Positions 31,809 through 43,997 of a stretch of 64,000 nucleotides of DNA are shown in pieces. The notes under the pieces were generated by a model. It was not told the origin of the DNA and searched no databases. It saw nothing but the letters and a program-made list of their open reading frames with translations. Both the position numbers and the translations under genes were made by a program. The DNA lies in the NCBI RefSeq assembly GCF_010015585.1, contig NW_022985068.1, positions 898,123-962,122 on the forward strand. The letters are read 5' to 3'. Numbering within the stretch: the stretch's first letter is position 1; each line of letters starts with the position of its first letter. The stretch comes from Eremomyces bilateralis CBS 781.70. Taxonomy: Eukaryota; Ascomycota; Dothideomycetes; Eremomycetales; Eremomycetaceae.

Positions 31809-34004
31809 TGGTGTTTACACGCCGGCAGTCGGCGCGACTACAAGGTCTTCGAGAAGTATGTTGTTTAGCTACTGTTGAACCAATGTTCCAAGATGTTTAC
31901 ATTCTCCTAGGACAGCAACGGACTCGATAACAGTCTTGACTCGGTCACGACAAGAACCCCTCGACGAAAGATTGGCATCCCTGTGAGCAACGAGGAGATG
32001 GAACCCGATCATCATCATTCAAGTGTCGCAAAAGGGCGCGATGAGGCACCATGGCTTGGTTTCTACAACATGGGAGCTAAGACTGAGCCTCGCCCTGCTC
32101 GTCGGAATGCCATTGCGGATGCGCAGATGACTCCAACCAAATCCACGCAGTCGAGGAAGACCGCAAACCTCCTTTCTCCGGACTTCAAGTTTACCTTCCA
32201 GCCCCGCCAATCGCTTGACCTGAGTCCAGGCGCTCGACGCATCATGGCAGAGATGCGTGAAGAGGCCGCCAAACTCCGTTCGCAGATGGCCGCTACCCCA
32301 GAAGAATTCCCAGATGTGCCGATGCATGACCCTGATCAGCCTCTCAATCGGAAGATTGCCGCCGCGAAGGGCACCAAAGGCCGTTTCAGCGATGTCCACA
32401 GATCCCAATTCCAAAATATGGCCTCGATCGCCAACCATCCTTCTGCATTTCGCGCAAAGGCAAACACCAACCGACCCCCACTCTTTCGCCCTACGCCCAA
32501 GTCGCTCAAACATTCCCCCAACGCGGAGCTGGACCGACCTTCCTTCAAGTCGCTGAAACGCTCCGCCTCCAAGGCGGATCTTAACCGACCTACAACAAAA
32601 TCCCTCAAACGCTCACCGTCCAAGGCGGAGCTCGATAATTACTCGTGGAAGTTTGACACTCCTTCCGACGGTACTAGCATCGGCACTCCTCGAAGCCCAG
32701 CCAAACGGCTCAAGCCAAGCAATGTGGAAGAGAGCCTGATTCCAAGAGCCCCATCCCGTCCGGTTTCGCGAGACTCGAACCCGACGAGTAGCAGCAATGG
32801 AACGCCTGGATCCCGGGCAAATACGTTGCAGAAGACGTCTAGCATCCCTCGATTTGCTTCTACATCAAACCTGATGACCCCCACTAAAGCATCTCTCGCT
32901 CGATCTCAGTCCGCGAAGGCCATCAAGACTGCCCACTTCAATTCTCCGCATCTGATGTCTCCCTCCAATCGTTCAGCCCGCGCGGTCAAGGCATTCGGTC
33001 ATTTTGCGATGCGCAAGATCTCGGGCTCAACTCCGTTCAAGAAATTGGCGTCCCCAGCAGCTCCTGCCGCGACCACCCAACCTCCGCCCTCACCGTGCCC
33101 CGTGCCCGCAACACCGAGCGTTATCCCCGATGCGCCTGTTGCTGAGGATCCTACCACGCCACGTTCTCGACTGCCATCCGCCACCAAGCTGAAATCCATT
33201 CTTCGCACTCCTCGACGTCTCTACTCCAACGACCCAGCCAAGGTAGCCGCTGGCACCCACCTTGCCACTCCACCTAGCGCGGCTATCAGGAAATCTTTCG
33301 GTGTCCCCAAAACCGAGCCTGTCAACAGGATCAAGCGTGTCGACTTCACTGCATCGGTGCTTTCTATGGCTGAGCAACAAGAGCGACGCGTCCGAGAAGG
33401 CTTGCTGGCCATCTCTAACGGAGAGCGCGTATCCCCTAAGCCGACCACCGAACGTGACAACTCCTACGAAGCCGACGAGTCGGACATCTCCTACCCCACC
33501 ATTCCCGGCATGTTCCCTTCGAATCGCCGTTCTACCCTCGGCCACTTCGGCCAAGCTGGCTCAAGCGGCCCATCCGAATTCACCTTCCGCTCCGACACTT
33601 CCACCCTCTTCGGCTCCCCCCGCGGCGCCACCATCCGCCCGGTCCGCTCCTCTGACGTCAACTCCCACGCCAGAGCGGACAAGGTCAACTATCCATCCCT
33701 CCCCACCGACCGTCCCACCCAGAAGCGCAAGCTCTGCGCCCTCGAGGAAGGCGCCGTCGCCGTGGAAGATGAGAAGGAGAATCTCGGTGACGTGGCCGTC
33801 GGGGCGGATGCCGAGGACCGGCCGATGAAGCGCGCGAGGACGGCGAGCCCCATGGCCGGGAAGAAGTTCTCGGGCCTTCCGGCGGTGGGGAGGAAGGTTA
33901 TGAGGAGTCGGCTGCCTGTGTCGGAGGGAAAGAAGACCGCAGCGGCCAGGATGACTAGGGCGAGGTTGGATATGCTGGCCATGCCGAAGAATAGGAAAGG
34001 CTAG
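31809..34004 (+). CDS. basic, disordered, probably nuclear protein with KEN box and three tandem motifs
   Basis: Two exons, 31809-31856 and 31911-34004, encode 713 residues. The small first exon (MVFTRRQSARLQGLRE, 16 codons) joins DSNGLDNSLDSV in frame across a GTATGT...CCTAG intron. The chain is Ser/Pro/Arg/Lys-rich and has many CDK-type S/T-P sites. One helical stretch reads SPGARRIMAEMREEAAKLRS. At residues ~210-258 three copies of a motif RPxxKSLKRSxSKAELD follow each other. Near the C-terminus DEKENLGDV contains a KEN box, and several basic clusters (RKLCAL, KRARTASP) could be nuclear signals. A nuclear or spindle protein regulated by CDK and the anaphase-promoting complex is an attractive inference, but I recognise no named family. 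Confidence 0.7.
32487..32636 (+). repeat. three tandem 48-51-bp coding repeats
   Basis: The coding sequence repeats a 16-17-codon unit three times (48, 51 and 51 bp), encoding RPTPKSLKHSPNAELD, RPSFKSLKRSASKADLN and RPTTKSLKRSPSKAELD. Nucleotide divergence between copies, largely at third codon positions, indicates an old, selected duplication rather than a fresh slippage product. Confidence 0.85.
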
Positions 34005-34542
34005 GCTGTGGTATTTCAGGCGCTGTCTTGGTGGTGGTTGGGGAGGGTCGATCTGAACCGAGACTGGTGCGAGCAGCGGCTTGCTTTATTTTCATTGGTC
34101 ATGGTGTCGACGGCACCGGCATAAAAATATGGGAGGCGTTTTACGGTGGGTTCGTACTCCGTGACGATCATGGAGTCCTCGTTTTCGAAACGGTCTCCGA
34201 TTCAGCGTGTCACTTGGGGTTCGTGGGAGTTTTCAATCCGGTTGAGATGTTCAACTGGGATGGGTTCTTTGTCTTTTCTATTCCGAGCGAATTTTTCCCT
34301 TTACAACGCTGTCCGTGTCGTCGAGCACAGTCCTCATGCGGCGGACTTGGACTGACACGGATGTTATGACTGGCTCCCGGAAGAAATGCAAGATGGGAAT
34401 GTCTTTTCGGTAACTATTGTGGTACTGTACGAGCATAGTTAGCCTTATATCAACGCAGCTCTTAAAACTACCATGCATGCATTGCATCTGATACCTATAA
34501 TTTTACTGACCGCGACTCCCAATCCATACATAGCACGGGGTA
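34005..34542. other. intergenic, convergent 3' ends
   Basis: A 538-bp spacer between two converging genes. It should hold both 3' UTRs. Short ORFs such as 34028-34369 have no recognisable features. Confidence 0.5.
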
Positions 34543-36132
34543 TCAAGATCCCAAAGCCACCCAACTCGCCCAACACTCCTTCAACCTACCTCCACCCCAT
34601 GACCCTAACCTACAGATAAATCCTTCGGTATCTACCCACTGGACCTCAACGCGCACCCGGAGATCCCCATCCCTATCGGCGTCGAAGCCGCTCAGGGCGG
34701 CCAAAACCGTGGGCGGCTTCGTGAACCACCCGTCTTTGAAATCGACCCGCACGAGCTGGTCATACTCGTCATCCTCCTGCTCATCCAGGCCGAATGTGGC
34801 CTCAATCACGCCTGAATCGACACACTTCTTGCCGTGAGGGTAGCCGATCCAGCACATCGAAGCGCCGACCGGAGATTCATCATCAAAACTCGGATTGTGG
34901 TCCATACCTCCTCTATCAGTCCGGTCATCGAGACCCGAAGCATCCAGCACCGCGCGAAAATGCGACGACTCCACCCCCTCCACCTTCGCAAACAACCGCC
35001 GCGGCCTCCGTTCCGACCTCCTACGCGCCGGGAAGTTCACCCGGTTAAGCCAGCAGATAATCTCCGGCGGCCGACCTTCCGGCTGCGGAAACGGCAGCTT
35101 CACCCACTTCTCATACACGTTCCTTCGCGGCTGGCGCAGCCGTGGTTCCCGCGGACTGAGTGGACTGCCGTCCAGGGAGTTCATGCCCGTAGCGGTCGAA
35201 TCGCTCACGGTGAGATCGCTCAAGGTCGTGCTCAGTGTCGACGGTGCTGTGGACGAAGTCGAGATCGAGCTCGCCATTGTCGTGCTGGTCTCCATGCGTG
35301 TAGGAGCGGCTCGTGAATTCGGCAGAGGCGTGGTTGGACGGCTCTCGGTCGACTGATCGGCCCACCCGCGCTCCACCACCCTTTTCGGGGCCGGCTGCCC
35401 ACAAGTGGGACATCGCTCCGTATGCTCTCGTCCGGCGACAGGTCGCACCGACGGACTCACCGGAGTCCGTGGCGGCGTCAACAACTGTCTCCCCTCTCCA
35501 TGGGAGACCAATGCCTGATTCCCAGTATTCTTCTCACCCCTCCGTCGCCAGCGGCGCTTCTTCACCTGCCGCGAGTCGAATTGCCCAAACCAGCATTGCT
35601 TCGCGCCATCTTTATGCTCAATCCACGTCCCCGCTGCAGCGTACATGGCACCCCGACCCCACGTCTCGGCCGTCAGGCGCATGCTCGCGGCGGTGATCTC
35701 AGAGCCCACGAGGTTGGCGCGCAGCGGGAGGGAGGCATCGTTAGCGGTGGAGGGAGTTTGAGGGGAGTCCTCGAGGCTGGTCGATGGCGAGGGTGGGTAG
35801 GCGGCGAGGTTCAGCATGCTGAAGCCGGCGGCGATCTTGGGCGGGCGATTGTAGTGGCATGTGGGGAATAGGATCGTTCGCGATGTGGAGCGGATAGGGA
35901 GGGTGGCGGGTCGGACGGAGATGGTTGTGAAGTGGCCGGTTGAGGGCTGCGGGTCCGGGTGGTGGAGGGAAGTTGGGGTGGATTTGGAGGATTGAGATGC
36001 GGGCTTTGGGGATGACGGAGGAGTGTAGAACGGTGCCGAAAGATCATGGAGACCCGATTCAAGCGCGCTTGCGGAGGATGACATGTTGAGTCCTTGATAG
36101 CCGGCCGACCGGTTCGAATGGAGTGTACTCAT
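34543..36132 (-). CDS. protein with three H-type-lectin-like repeats and a large disordered insert
   Basis: A single exon of 529 codons. Three segments share the H-type lectin pattern (aromatic/Pro-Pro-hydrophobic strand, '..gF.....tw', ending W-[IV]-[AGE]). The first is at residues ~86-174 (ILFPTCHYNRPPKIAAGFSM ... TAETWGRGAMYAAAGTWIEH). The second is at ~340-430 (LPFPQPEGRPPEIICWLNRV ... ASMCWIGYPHG). The third is at ~457-529 (VDFKDGWFTKPPTVLAALSG ... GFICRLGSWGGGRL, CWASWVAL). Fungal H-type lectin proteins often have such repeats; the domain binds N-acetylgalactosamine in snail agglutinin. Here a Ser/Thr/Pro-rich stretch of ~165 residues, including ERCPTCGQPAP, separates repeats one and two. 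There is no signal peptide, so an intracellular role is likely. Sugar binding is not demonstrated by the sequence. Confidence 0.72.
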   Translation of the reverse strand: MSTLHSNRSAGYQGLNMSSSASALESGLHDLSAPFYTPPSSPKPASQSSKSTPTSLHHPDPQPSTGHFTTISVRPATLPIRSTSRTILFPTCHYNRPPKIAAGFSMLNLAAYPPSPSTSLEDSPQTPSTANDASLPLRANLVGSEITAASMRLTAETWGRGAMYAAAGTWIEHKDGAKQCWFGQFDSRQVKKRRWRRRGEKNTGNQALVSHGEGRQLLTPPRTPVSPSVRPVAGREHTERCPTCGQPAPKRVVERGWADQSTESRPTTPLPNSRAAPTRMETSTTMASSISTSSTAPSTLSTTLSDLTVSDSTATGMNSLDGSPLSPREPRLRQPRRNVYEKWVKLPFPQPEGRPPEIICWLNRVNFPARRRSERRPRRLFAKVEGVESSHFRAVLDASGLDDRTDRGGMDHNPSFDDESPVGASMCWIGYPHGKKCVDSGVIEATFGLDEQEDDEYDQLVRVDFKDGWFTKPPTVLAALSGFDADRDGDLRVRVEVQWVDTEGFICRLGSWGGGRLKECWASWVALGS

Positions 36133-36761
36133 CTCAATTGCTACCGCGCCTTCGTTCCGAAGATATTACTGCCATCGCATCCGGTTTGGCATCGTCGCGA
36201 TATTGCTAACCAGGCCAATAGGTTCGCCAATCCTATGCGACCAGGCTTGGGACACTGGCAAACATCGAAGGAATGACAATATCCGCGGTAATGAGCCGAG
36301 GCGAAGAAGGAATAGTTATTCTGAGAAACACTGGAAAGGTTGAAATGGAGACGATTGGAGATGTTCAAGATCGACACATGGGATGTCCAGGGATAGTCGC
36401 TGCTAGATACTTGGGATAATTCTCGATGAATTGATCTAACCAACTTTTCGTCAAGCCATATATGCTCTGGAGTACAAAGAGAGGCGTGTATCAACTGAGG
36501 GAACAGTGAGGGCATTGATGAAATCAACAATTCTATCTTGCAGAATATCCATTACTTCTCGACAGCACAAGGACTGCGCCGATCTGATATTGCTGCTCGC
36601 ACTGGTGACGTCATGCATCCTCATGCTCGATGCGCTTCATCATGCCGTGAGATTGGGAGATTTCCAAGGAAATACTATAGGTGAAAAGGTATACATGCAA
36701 ATACTAGAAAAGAACAGACCGCACCTAGACTGCGCCTAGACCGCATCCTTTCATTAGCCTT
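36133..36761. other. intergenic (lectin-like gene promoter side)
   Basis: A 629-bp spacer between two minus-strand genes. It contains a consensus CRE (TGACGTCA) at 36606-36613. No ORF of note. Confidence 0.5.
36606..36613. promoter_or_regulatory. CRE-like palindrome TGACGTCA
   Basis: A perfect 8-bp ATF/CREB-type site, about 475 bp upstream of the lectin-like gene start and 150 bp beyond the stop of the neighbouring minus-strand gene. In fungi such sites bind Atf1/AtfA-type bZIP factors. Functional use is inference. Confidence 0.4.
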
Positions 36762-37306
36762 CTACTTCTTCGCCCCCTCACCCTTCTTACCCCAGAGTCC
36801 TCCCACATATCCACCCGCACCCTTCACGCCCTCTCCAGCCTTCCCCGCCATCCCCTTCGCTTGCTCACCCGCACCCGAAACCACCCCTCCCGCCTGTCCA
36901 ACATAGCCATCCCCCTGGCCGCCGGGGAGATACCCCCCCTTATCGTCCTTCCCTCCCCGCTCCGCTCGATTGACGCCCTCTTTCGAGGCTCTGTCGCCGA
37001 TCGGTTGCGCAAGGCCGCCTGTGCCCACTTGCCCGGCGACGAGGTTGTTTACGCCGTCTTGGAGAGTGTCGACTTGCTTGATGCCGGTGACTTTGGATTT
37101 GTTGAGGGTGTCTAGAGGCGTTCAGCGTCTGCGCACGGATTGGGTTGAGATGGGATGGGGATACCTTTGGTGGCATAGGAGGCTTTGTTGTCCTTGGTGA
37201 ACCATCTCAGATATAGGTCTTCGATCCACGGCATCCATGAGTCTTTCTGTTTCTGATACTGCTCGCTGGTCCGCTGAGAGTAGGTTTTATTCTGAGGTTC
37301 GGCCAT
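36762..37306 (-). CDS. small Gly/Lys-rich hydrophilic protein (LEA-like)
   Basis: Two exons, 37306-37165 and 37111-36762, encode 163 residues. The intron (GTATCC...TCTAG, 53 nt) joins SYATK to DTLNKSKVTGIKQVD with the split codon restored. The N-terminal third contains a Trp-rich segment (SWMPWIEDLYLRWFTKDNKA). The remainder is low-complexity, Gly/Ala/Lys-rich, with repeated short 'G-x-G-E/Q-x-x-K-G' units (GAGEQAKGMAGKAGEGVKG), giving the look of LEA-type desiccation or stress proteins. No catalytic motif is present. I would call it a conserved fungal hypothetical with LEA-like composition. Confidence 0.7.
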
Positions 37307-38228
37307 GGCAACGGGTTTCTTTGCAGACTCTAGAGGTTGGGACAGCGATATGTAAATGAGAAAGACTGGATTACTTGAACGACGTAGAAGCAGAGGACCT
37401 ATATATTGGGAGAGAATACTAAAACCCTTCTCTTCAAATGGGTCCTTTGAATCCTAAGTACTCATCGCCATCTTCCTGATACGTCCAACTCGAACCTGCG
37501 CCGCGGTAGACCAGCCCCAAAATCAGGGTTCCATCCCGTCTGGGCTAAGACTCCATCACGTAGCAAGTGATGAAGTGACCCATCACTGGCGGGCTAGTAT
37601 CCGAAGAAATCCTCCGGTTGGTTGATACCAAAAACGGCCGGCTTGAAGTGATGATATTAGCAAGGGCGACGGGTCGCGAATCTAAGTGTCGACGTCATCG
37701 GGGAGGGAACGTCGATCGTTATCCTTGTGCTACTTTCTGGGATGGAGAACCTGTACGTCGACCAGGGTCATCGCATATTCATTGGAGATTCTGGAAATGG
37801 TCATGTGCGAAACGGTGCTCAAGTCGTGGATACGGCAGGCTACAGTATAGGCGACAAATGGAACGTGCAAATACCATCGCCTTCCTGTAAGCGGTTGAAT
37901 CGGGGGCCCATTGCGACTACAGACTCCATTCCGAGCCTTTCTAGACTCAGTATGACTATCAAGTAAAGAAGATCAAAGCCATCCATTCGCTTATCGCTTA
38001 TCGTATCAAACGTGGTATCAGAGCTACATCTGCTGGACGTTACACTCTATCCATCAATCCGCTTCGAACGCTCAAAATGGTCCCCAAAAAGGGACGAACC
38101 GACTCAAATCCGAAAGGTATCGTTCTTCCCCACTGCATGCAAACCAGGGGGCGAACCCACTCATCCGAGTATCCAACACGGATCTCGCTGCCTTATCACT
38201 CCCAATCTCACTCCTGCCCCGTCACATA
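37307..38228. other. intergenic
   Basis: A 922-bp spacer between two minus-strand genes, containing the promoter of the small Gly-rich gene and the 3' flank of the next. ORFs here (such as 37618-37890) are featureless. Confidence 0.5.
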
Positions 38229-41200
38229 TCAGCTTCTCAAACTACTATTCCTCCCCGCCGCCACATTCCCCCCCAACGACGTCCGCCTCCCCTCCCGATC
38301 CAAATACCGCCGCGTCCCCGCCCCCGCACTCATCGGCACCCGACTCGTATCGATCCGACTCGCCGCTCGCTCCCCTGTCCCCACGTTCAACCCCATCTGC
38401 ACCCGCCGCAACCCATGCGCGTACCCCGGCCCCTCTTTCGCCGTCCCTGTTGTCGAGGACCCGGGTTGACCGCCAACGGTTAGGTACGCGCTCCGCGTCT
38501 CCGGGAGGGGCACGTTGCTGGTGTACACGCCACTGCCAGTGGTGGTGGAGCTGGAGGCGGACGCAGGGCCTTCGCGGCCGAGGCTAAGGCGCTTAGCGCG
38601 GCTGGCGCGGAGCTCGGTGAGGTTGAAGTGGCGGCGCTCGGAGAGGGAGTGGCGGGTGCTTGGGGAGACTTCGGTGGCGGCGCGGCTGGGGATGCGGAGG
38701 GAGGGGGAGTTTTCGGCGGACTCGGTGGTGTCGGGGGCTTGGTCGGAGGAAAAGGTGATGGGGGATGATGCATCGAAGGGTCGGGAGGTGTGGCGGTTGC
38801 GGAGGAGGGAGGTACCGGCGCGGATGGGTTGTGAGGAGGGGACATGGAGTTTGGATTCAGCGGGAGATTGGGGGGAGAAAGTAGAGTGTGGCTGATTGGT
38901 GGAGTCCCGTGGGGAATTGGTTGCGGAATTGGATTGAAATGTCATCAGGCTGCTTCGACGTGCTTCGATGCGGTCCAAGGCACGGCTCGGCGTGGAGCGA
39001 ATATAGTCAGGATCCGGTTCGAGAGAGGCAGATCGTGACACTCGAGAATAGTTGACCAATGGATAGGAGACGGGAGGTCCCCCTTCGTGGTCTCCATTTA
39101 TAGAAGGCCGCCGTGACAAGCCATCTTTGCTCCCAGGACGAGTCCTTGTCTCAGCTGCCGCGGTGGTCGTGTTCGAGTCCATCCGGCCGTCGCACATGGC
39201 AATGGTAAGCTCCGTCATACTGCGGCAAAGGCCGTCCACTTTGCGCTTGATTTTGCGGTCAACGTTACTCGAACCGAAATTGTTCAGGCCCATCACATTG
39301 TGGGAGTAGATGCTTGCCGTGCCCTGGGGACCAGATTGAGAAGTCGATGCGAGGACGGCGAGCTCCAGCGCATCGCTGGCTGCCACCTCGAGGGAAGAAT
39401 AGAGAGGGGAGGGAAGAAGCTCCTTGGCACGGGTGAGGGCGTCGTGGAGCAACGGATGGAGGGATACAGCAGCTGGCCCTCCCAGATGCAGGCTGGTCGG
39501 AGTGTTTGGATCGAAACTTCCCTCAAGAGATTCGCTTCGCTTGGGCGTATTCGTCGCCCGCCGCGGCGAAGACGATACGGTTGTGACGGTAGTGGTTACT
39601 CCTGTGCCTGCTGTTCGAGGCCGGTCTCGGTCGGTATGGGGCGAGCTTGATATTGTTGCTCCGCTCGTGGAAGGCCACTTTCCCGTGAGCTCAAGATTCC
39701 GGATTCGAGACTTGATATCGTCTAATTCATCCCAAACCGTGGATGGAGCCGAGGTCGGATTGGATCCGACGGATTCCGCGGTTGCGTCCATTGCGGCGCG
39801 GGATTGAGCACGAGGTCTCCCGATTAGGCCGGTGATGGTGGTGTCCTCTTCTAGGGGCATCTCATCATGCGTAGAGCTCTCGGGATCCAGGTTGAAATCT
39901 GCGGATGCATCATAATTCAATCGCGAAGGTCGGTATGACCGTTGTCGAGCGGATGCGGCGTACATAGATTCGGAGATAGAGGGTCTTCGATTCCTGGTGC
40001 CGTGCTCTAAATTCGGTGGCTGGGATCCCGGAGATACCAAAGGAGAATGCGGCAAAGTTGCCATCGCGCGCGATTTGGTGGGTTCGATGCGAAGAGATGG
40101 TGATATGGGAGATGACTCGGGATGGTTTCGGTATGATGGTGTGGTAAAGGTCGATGACCGTCGGTACCTAGAGCCGCTTTCACCGGTAACAGACATGAGC
40201 GGAGACTCTGCATAGTCGGACCCTTGGTCATTCGAGTCGCGACGAAGTCGTGCTGGCGGCGTGTAGTGGGTTGGAAAGGATTGACGTTGTGGAACACGCG
40301 CGATCCTCGACTGTTGTCATGTCAGCAGAGGCACACCATGGCTGGAAGAAATAGTAATTTACCTTTCGCTTTGTAACCCCCGGGTCGTCCGCTACCGAAT
40401 CCTGTTTCTTTGCAAGATGTAGAAACAAATCCTCGCTTCCAGCGGAGTTGCCTCCTTCTGCTCCAAAGCTCCGTCCGCTTTCTTGCTCCTCCAACCCAAT
40501 CAAATCTTCAATCGCGTGGTCGTCATCCTCATAATGAGGGTCCATCCGGGGTCCTCGAGCCATGTCCTCTCTCTCGTTTTGATCCCTAGTGTTTTGGGGT
40601 TCGGACGCGGTCTTCCCGTCGTGTGCTGCTGCGTCGTTTTCCTTCGATGATGACGCCTCTCCCGACTTTCGCTCTTCCAACTTCTCTTCCTTCACTACTG
40701 GCGAACCCTCCAAAGTTACTGCGCTTCGCGAAGTGGTGCTGCCGTGACCTAAAGAATCAAAATTCCGGGGCTGTCCACCGGCTTGCTCTCTGTCGTGACG
40801 GCGGTATAACCTCCCAAGGTCTGAGCTATAACTCTGGCGGGTAATCAAAGACTGCGGAGGTCCGTTGGCCGTTGCGATTCCATAGGAACTGCGGGATGCG
40901 GGTTGTCGTTTCGCACCTTTCGCAGGAGTTTTGGGACTCCTATGTGAATACTGATATGATACGGCCCGAGTGGAGGAGAGCGCAGGAAGGGATTGTTGCT
41001 GTTTAATTTTGGAGACCGGCGGAGTGCTCTGGGTATTTTTTGCAGCCGAAGTAATGTTGGTTGGCGATGAATATGGTGAAAGCGACGGAGCCACCGACTT
41101 TGGAGCGTCGGGTTTCGGAGGGCTCGAGAAGGAGGAACCGGCGGTCGGCGAAGTAACAATGGTGCTGGAAGAATCTAGATTCGAATCCTGAGAAGTCGCG

Positions 41201-41883
41201 GAGCTCGAAGTCGAGCTTTCTGTCGGACGACGGAGTTCTTGGAAACGTCGGTCATTCGCGTCGTTGCTGCTTTGGACGCTGTGAGGTTCCTCGGGGATTG
41301 GATGTGAAGTCGACTGGGACGCGGGACGATTATCTATTGGGCGCGACGTGTCGCTCTTGACGTGGTTCACGGGGACTGCATTCGGATCTTCGCCAGCTTT
41401 AGCGGCCTGCGCGTGCTCGTCGCAATCGAAAAATTGATCGTGGCTTTGTATGGAGGCTCGCAGATCGGTGGTGTTTGGCTGGGTCATGCCACGACTGTTG
41501 CGGAGGAGATCTGGAGTGATGGCCGGATCACTCAGGCTCCTCGCCTCTGAGACGCTGCCCCGGCCCATTTTCGACGCAGACAACGGCTGCTGTCGCTGCG
41601 ATTGGCTGTGCGGAATATGCGACGGGCCGTTGTCAATCTGCCATGCTGTAGCACGGTAATTAGATCCCGATGAGCGTCGCCCTTTTAGTCCAACTCGACC
41701 GCGCTGCTCGGCAGCAAACATCGGTTTCCTGACAACAATTGAACTTGCAGCTTCAGGAGATAAGACAGAGGAGAAACAGTTCTGCAATGCCTTGCCAACT
41801 GGAGGAAAAAGGGACGCCCGGACAACACGCGGGACGGCGGGAGGCGTAAGGGGGGCTTTCCGAAGCGACCAGACATGGCCCAT
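38229..41883 (-). CDS. large disordered fungal protein with conserved C-terminal helical region
   Basis: Two exons, 41883-40363 and 40310-38229, encode up to 1200 residues. The 52-nt intron (GTAAAT...ACAACAG) joins GVTKRK to SRIARVPQRQSFPTH. Most of the chain is Ser/Thr/Pro/Arg-rich and disordered. Two ordered conserved blocks stand out in the second exon: WDELDDIKSRIRNLELTGKW, a short coiled coil, and a helical block from LHPLLHDALTRAKELL to KRKVDGLCRSMTELTIAMCD. There is no transmembrane helix or signal peptide. The first ~105 residues look unlike the rest, so translation may begin at ATG 41568 (MGRGSVSEARSLSD) instead. The coiled coil suggests a structural or scaffold role, perhaps cytoskeletal, which is inference. 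Confidence 0.65.
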
Positions 41884-43997
41884 GGTGCCTTGCTTGCCCA
41901 ACCCGCAAGCGTCTGGCCCTGCAATTCTCACACACTATCCTAGTTTCGTCGCTGCTAGTTGGGATCCTTTCAACAACATGTTTAATTGAACCGGAATTAG
42001 TATCGAGAACCATTCCTGGGGTTTTCGCCCTCAAAGAGACCAATGGGTTCAGGTACGGAGAACCGCGATAGGAAACGTTTGGATTTCCCCTTTCTCCATG
42101 CTCCTGGTACTGGCTCCTGGGAAGAGCCATACCGTCCCATCTCAATTCTCATGATCTAATTCATCTGAATAACCCCACAAACAGTCTACCCGCATCACAC
42201 TGCAAATTGTAAAACCATTGCAGTGGAAGGAAAGCACGGCCCTCCATGGAACGGCGCGGACGCGGCGGGGTGAGACATGAGGGTGAGGAGAAGGGGGGAC
42301 CATTTTGGATTTTACGGATCACAGAACCCACTGGGCACTGGGACTTCAGAACTCAGATCCCCCTGATGATAAAGAGGTCCATGCCTGTTGTTAGTGGTAA
42401 TACTGGTGTATAATATATTATATATTCCATCAGGTTGTCCATTTTGTCGAATCATCATATTTGACTATCCATGAGGTTGGCGACATCACCCCGGCTTATA
42501 CCAAGCCGTACATGTCCCATCGCTCGAGGTAATCGGGATATGGGGTTGCGGGTGGTCTGTCCTACGCTTCCTTATTGTCTCATGAATACCTACCGATCCG
42601 GAATACAGTTTCGCAGTTCGCTTGATCATATATGTGACCATGTTTTCCTATCTTCTTGACTTACTCCGTATCGACTATCGCATACCATGAGGCTACTCAG
42701 TAGTCAGTACATCCCACTTAAACTCAAAGGGGTTAAATAACTACCATCCGGTACGTACCATACCCCGAAATATTCAATCTCCGCGTGGAGGCAGCGTGGT
42801 TAACCACTCGTGCCACTCCACAACTTTTTTACAAGGAAATGGAACGTGGATGATGGAACAATATCAGAACTAAATCAAGAAAGACGTTGTTGGCCCACTT
42901 AGGTGACCTCCGATTCCCCGAATGCTGAATAGAAAGCGCTCGTGTCATGACGGCAAACCTGTCAGAGACTCAGAGTGTCAGTGTTTCGAAAATCGAGCAT
43001 TATCTGTGGGGCAGACTGTGCCCCATCGTTCCTACTGGAAGCCTGAAAGTCTGAAACCCTATTTGCGAACAAGATCAGCAATTGAATTGATCAATTGTCA
43101 ATTGATGCTGGATACCAGACACGGCCCATCCGTTCAAGCCTCTGGAAAATATATTTGGATTATGGACATTTTGATTCTCTCGGCCGCAATCCACCAATCG
43201 AAGGTGTCCCCATTGCTCTGGATTTCAGGAATTTGAATTATCAACCTCAGAATATGCAGGACAATCCAACCCAGGGTTCGATGGGACCTTGCCAACCTGG
43301 TCAGCAGCCACAAAAAGATGTCCTTCAGCACCTGGGAGTTTGAAGTTTGAAGGTGGGAACCGGAAATGGGTGATGGGGATCGTCTGCGCCATCCGGCTAC
43401 CCGCCGTTTCATCACTGTGGAGGCGTCTGACGGCCCCGCTCGGCTCTCCCCTCCGCGTCTGTTTGGTCAGAATCCAGAGCCCCGAGCCCGATTTTCCAGG
43501 CTCGCGAGTCAACGCCCAAAGAAATGCTCGCAATTCTCCACGATTAAATGAAGCAGGGAGAGGAGTGGAGGAGCAGAAGTTGGGCGGATTCAAGCCTTGG
43601 GGACTGGGGAGCGAAGGGCCAAGTTTCTTATCTGATCACAGGCATGATGTAGTCGGCGTTGCAGTGGAGGTGGTCACGGTGGTGTATCTTTTTGGTGCAA
43701 GCTCTTCGTTCGAATATCCATTGCCAATTTGGAAATAGGATAGGTTCTGGTCTTCTGATGGAGCATAAATAGAAGCGTCTTGACTCATGAAGATTAAAAC
43801 CACTAGTAATTCCTCCTAGGATGGCTAGCTTTGGAGGTTCAGATATCATCCGTGCCTGGATAGTCCATCACAGTGTTCAGGGCTCTCGTCTTATCGCCAT
43901 ATTTCGTGATCTGACGTTGGTGTGTGGAACGTCACAATATAATGTCTTAATGCTTCCTATGCTCGATCAGACTTGTCCGTAGGCGAAACAGCTGCAG
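41884..43997. other. 2.1-kb intergenic region, no supported gene
   Basis: Contains the promoter of the large disordered protein on the left and an AT-rich core (for example 42,409-42,428, alternating TA). Overlapping short ORFs at 43,100-43,740 show no domain. A tRNA-like half at 42,781-42,826 (minus strand) lacks a T-arm and is not called. Confidence 0.45.

Noticed and set aside
13018-37595. Shared 15-mer GACCCATCACTGGCG at about 13,018 and 37,577
   Set aside because: A 15-base match between two places in 64 kb is expected by chance, and no longer homology flanks it.
42781-42826. tRNA-like half on the minus strand (GTGGAGTGGCACGAGTGGTT, like a Leu/Ser A-box)
   Set aside because: An A-box-like D-arm is present, but no T-arm (GGTTCGA...) or closing acceptor stem follows within 90 nt.
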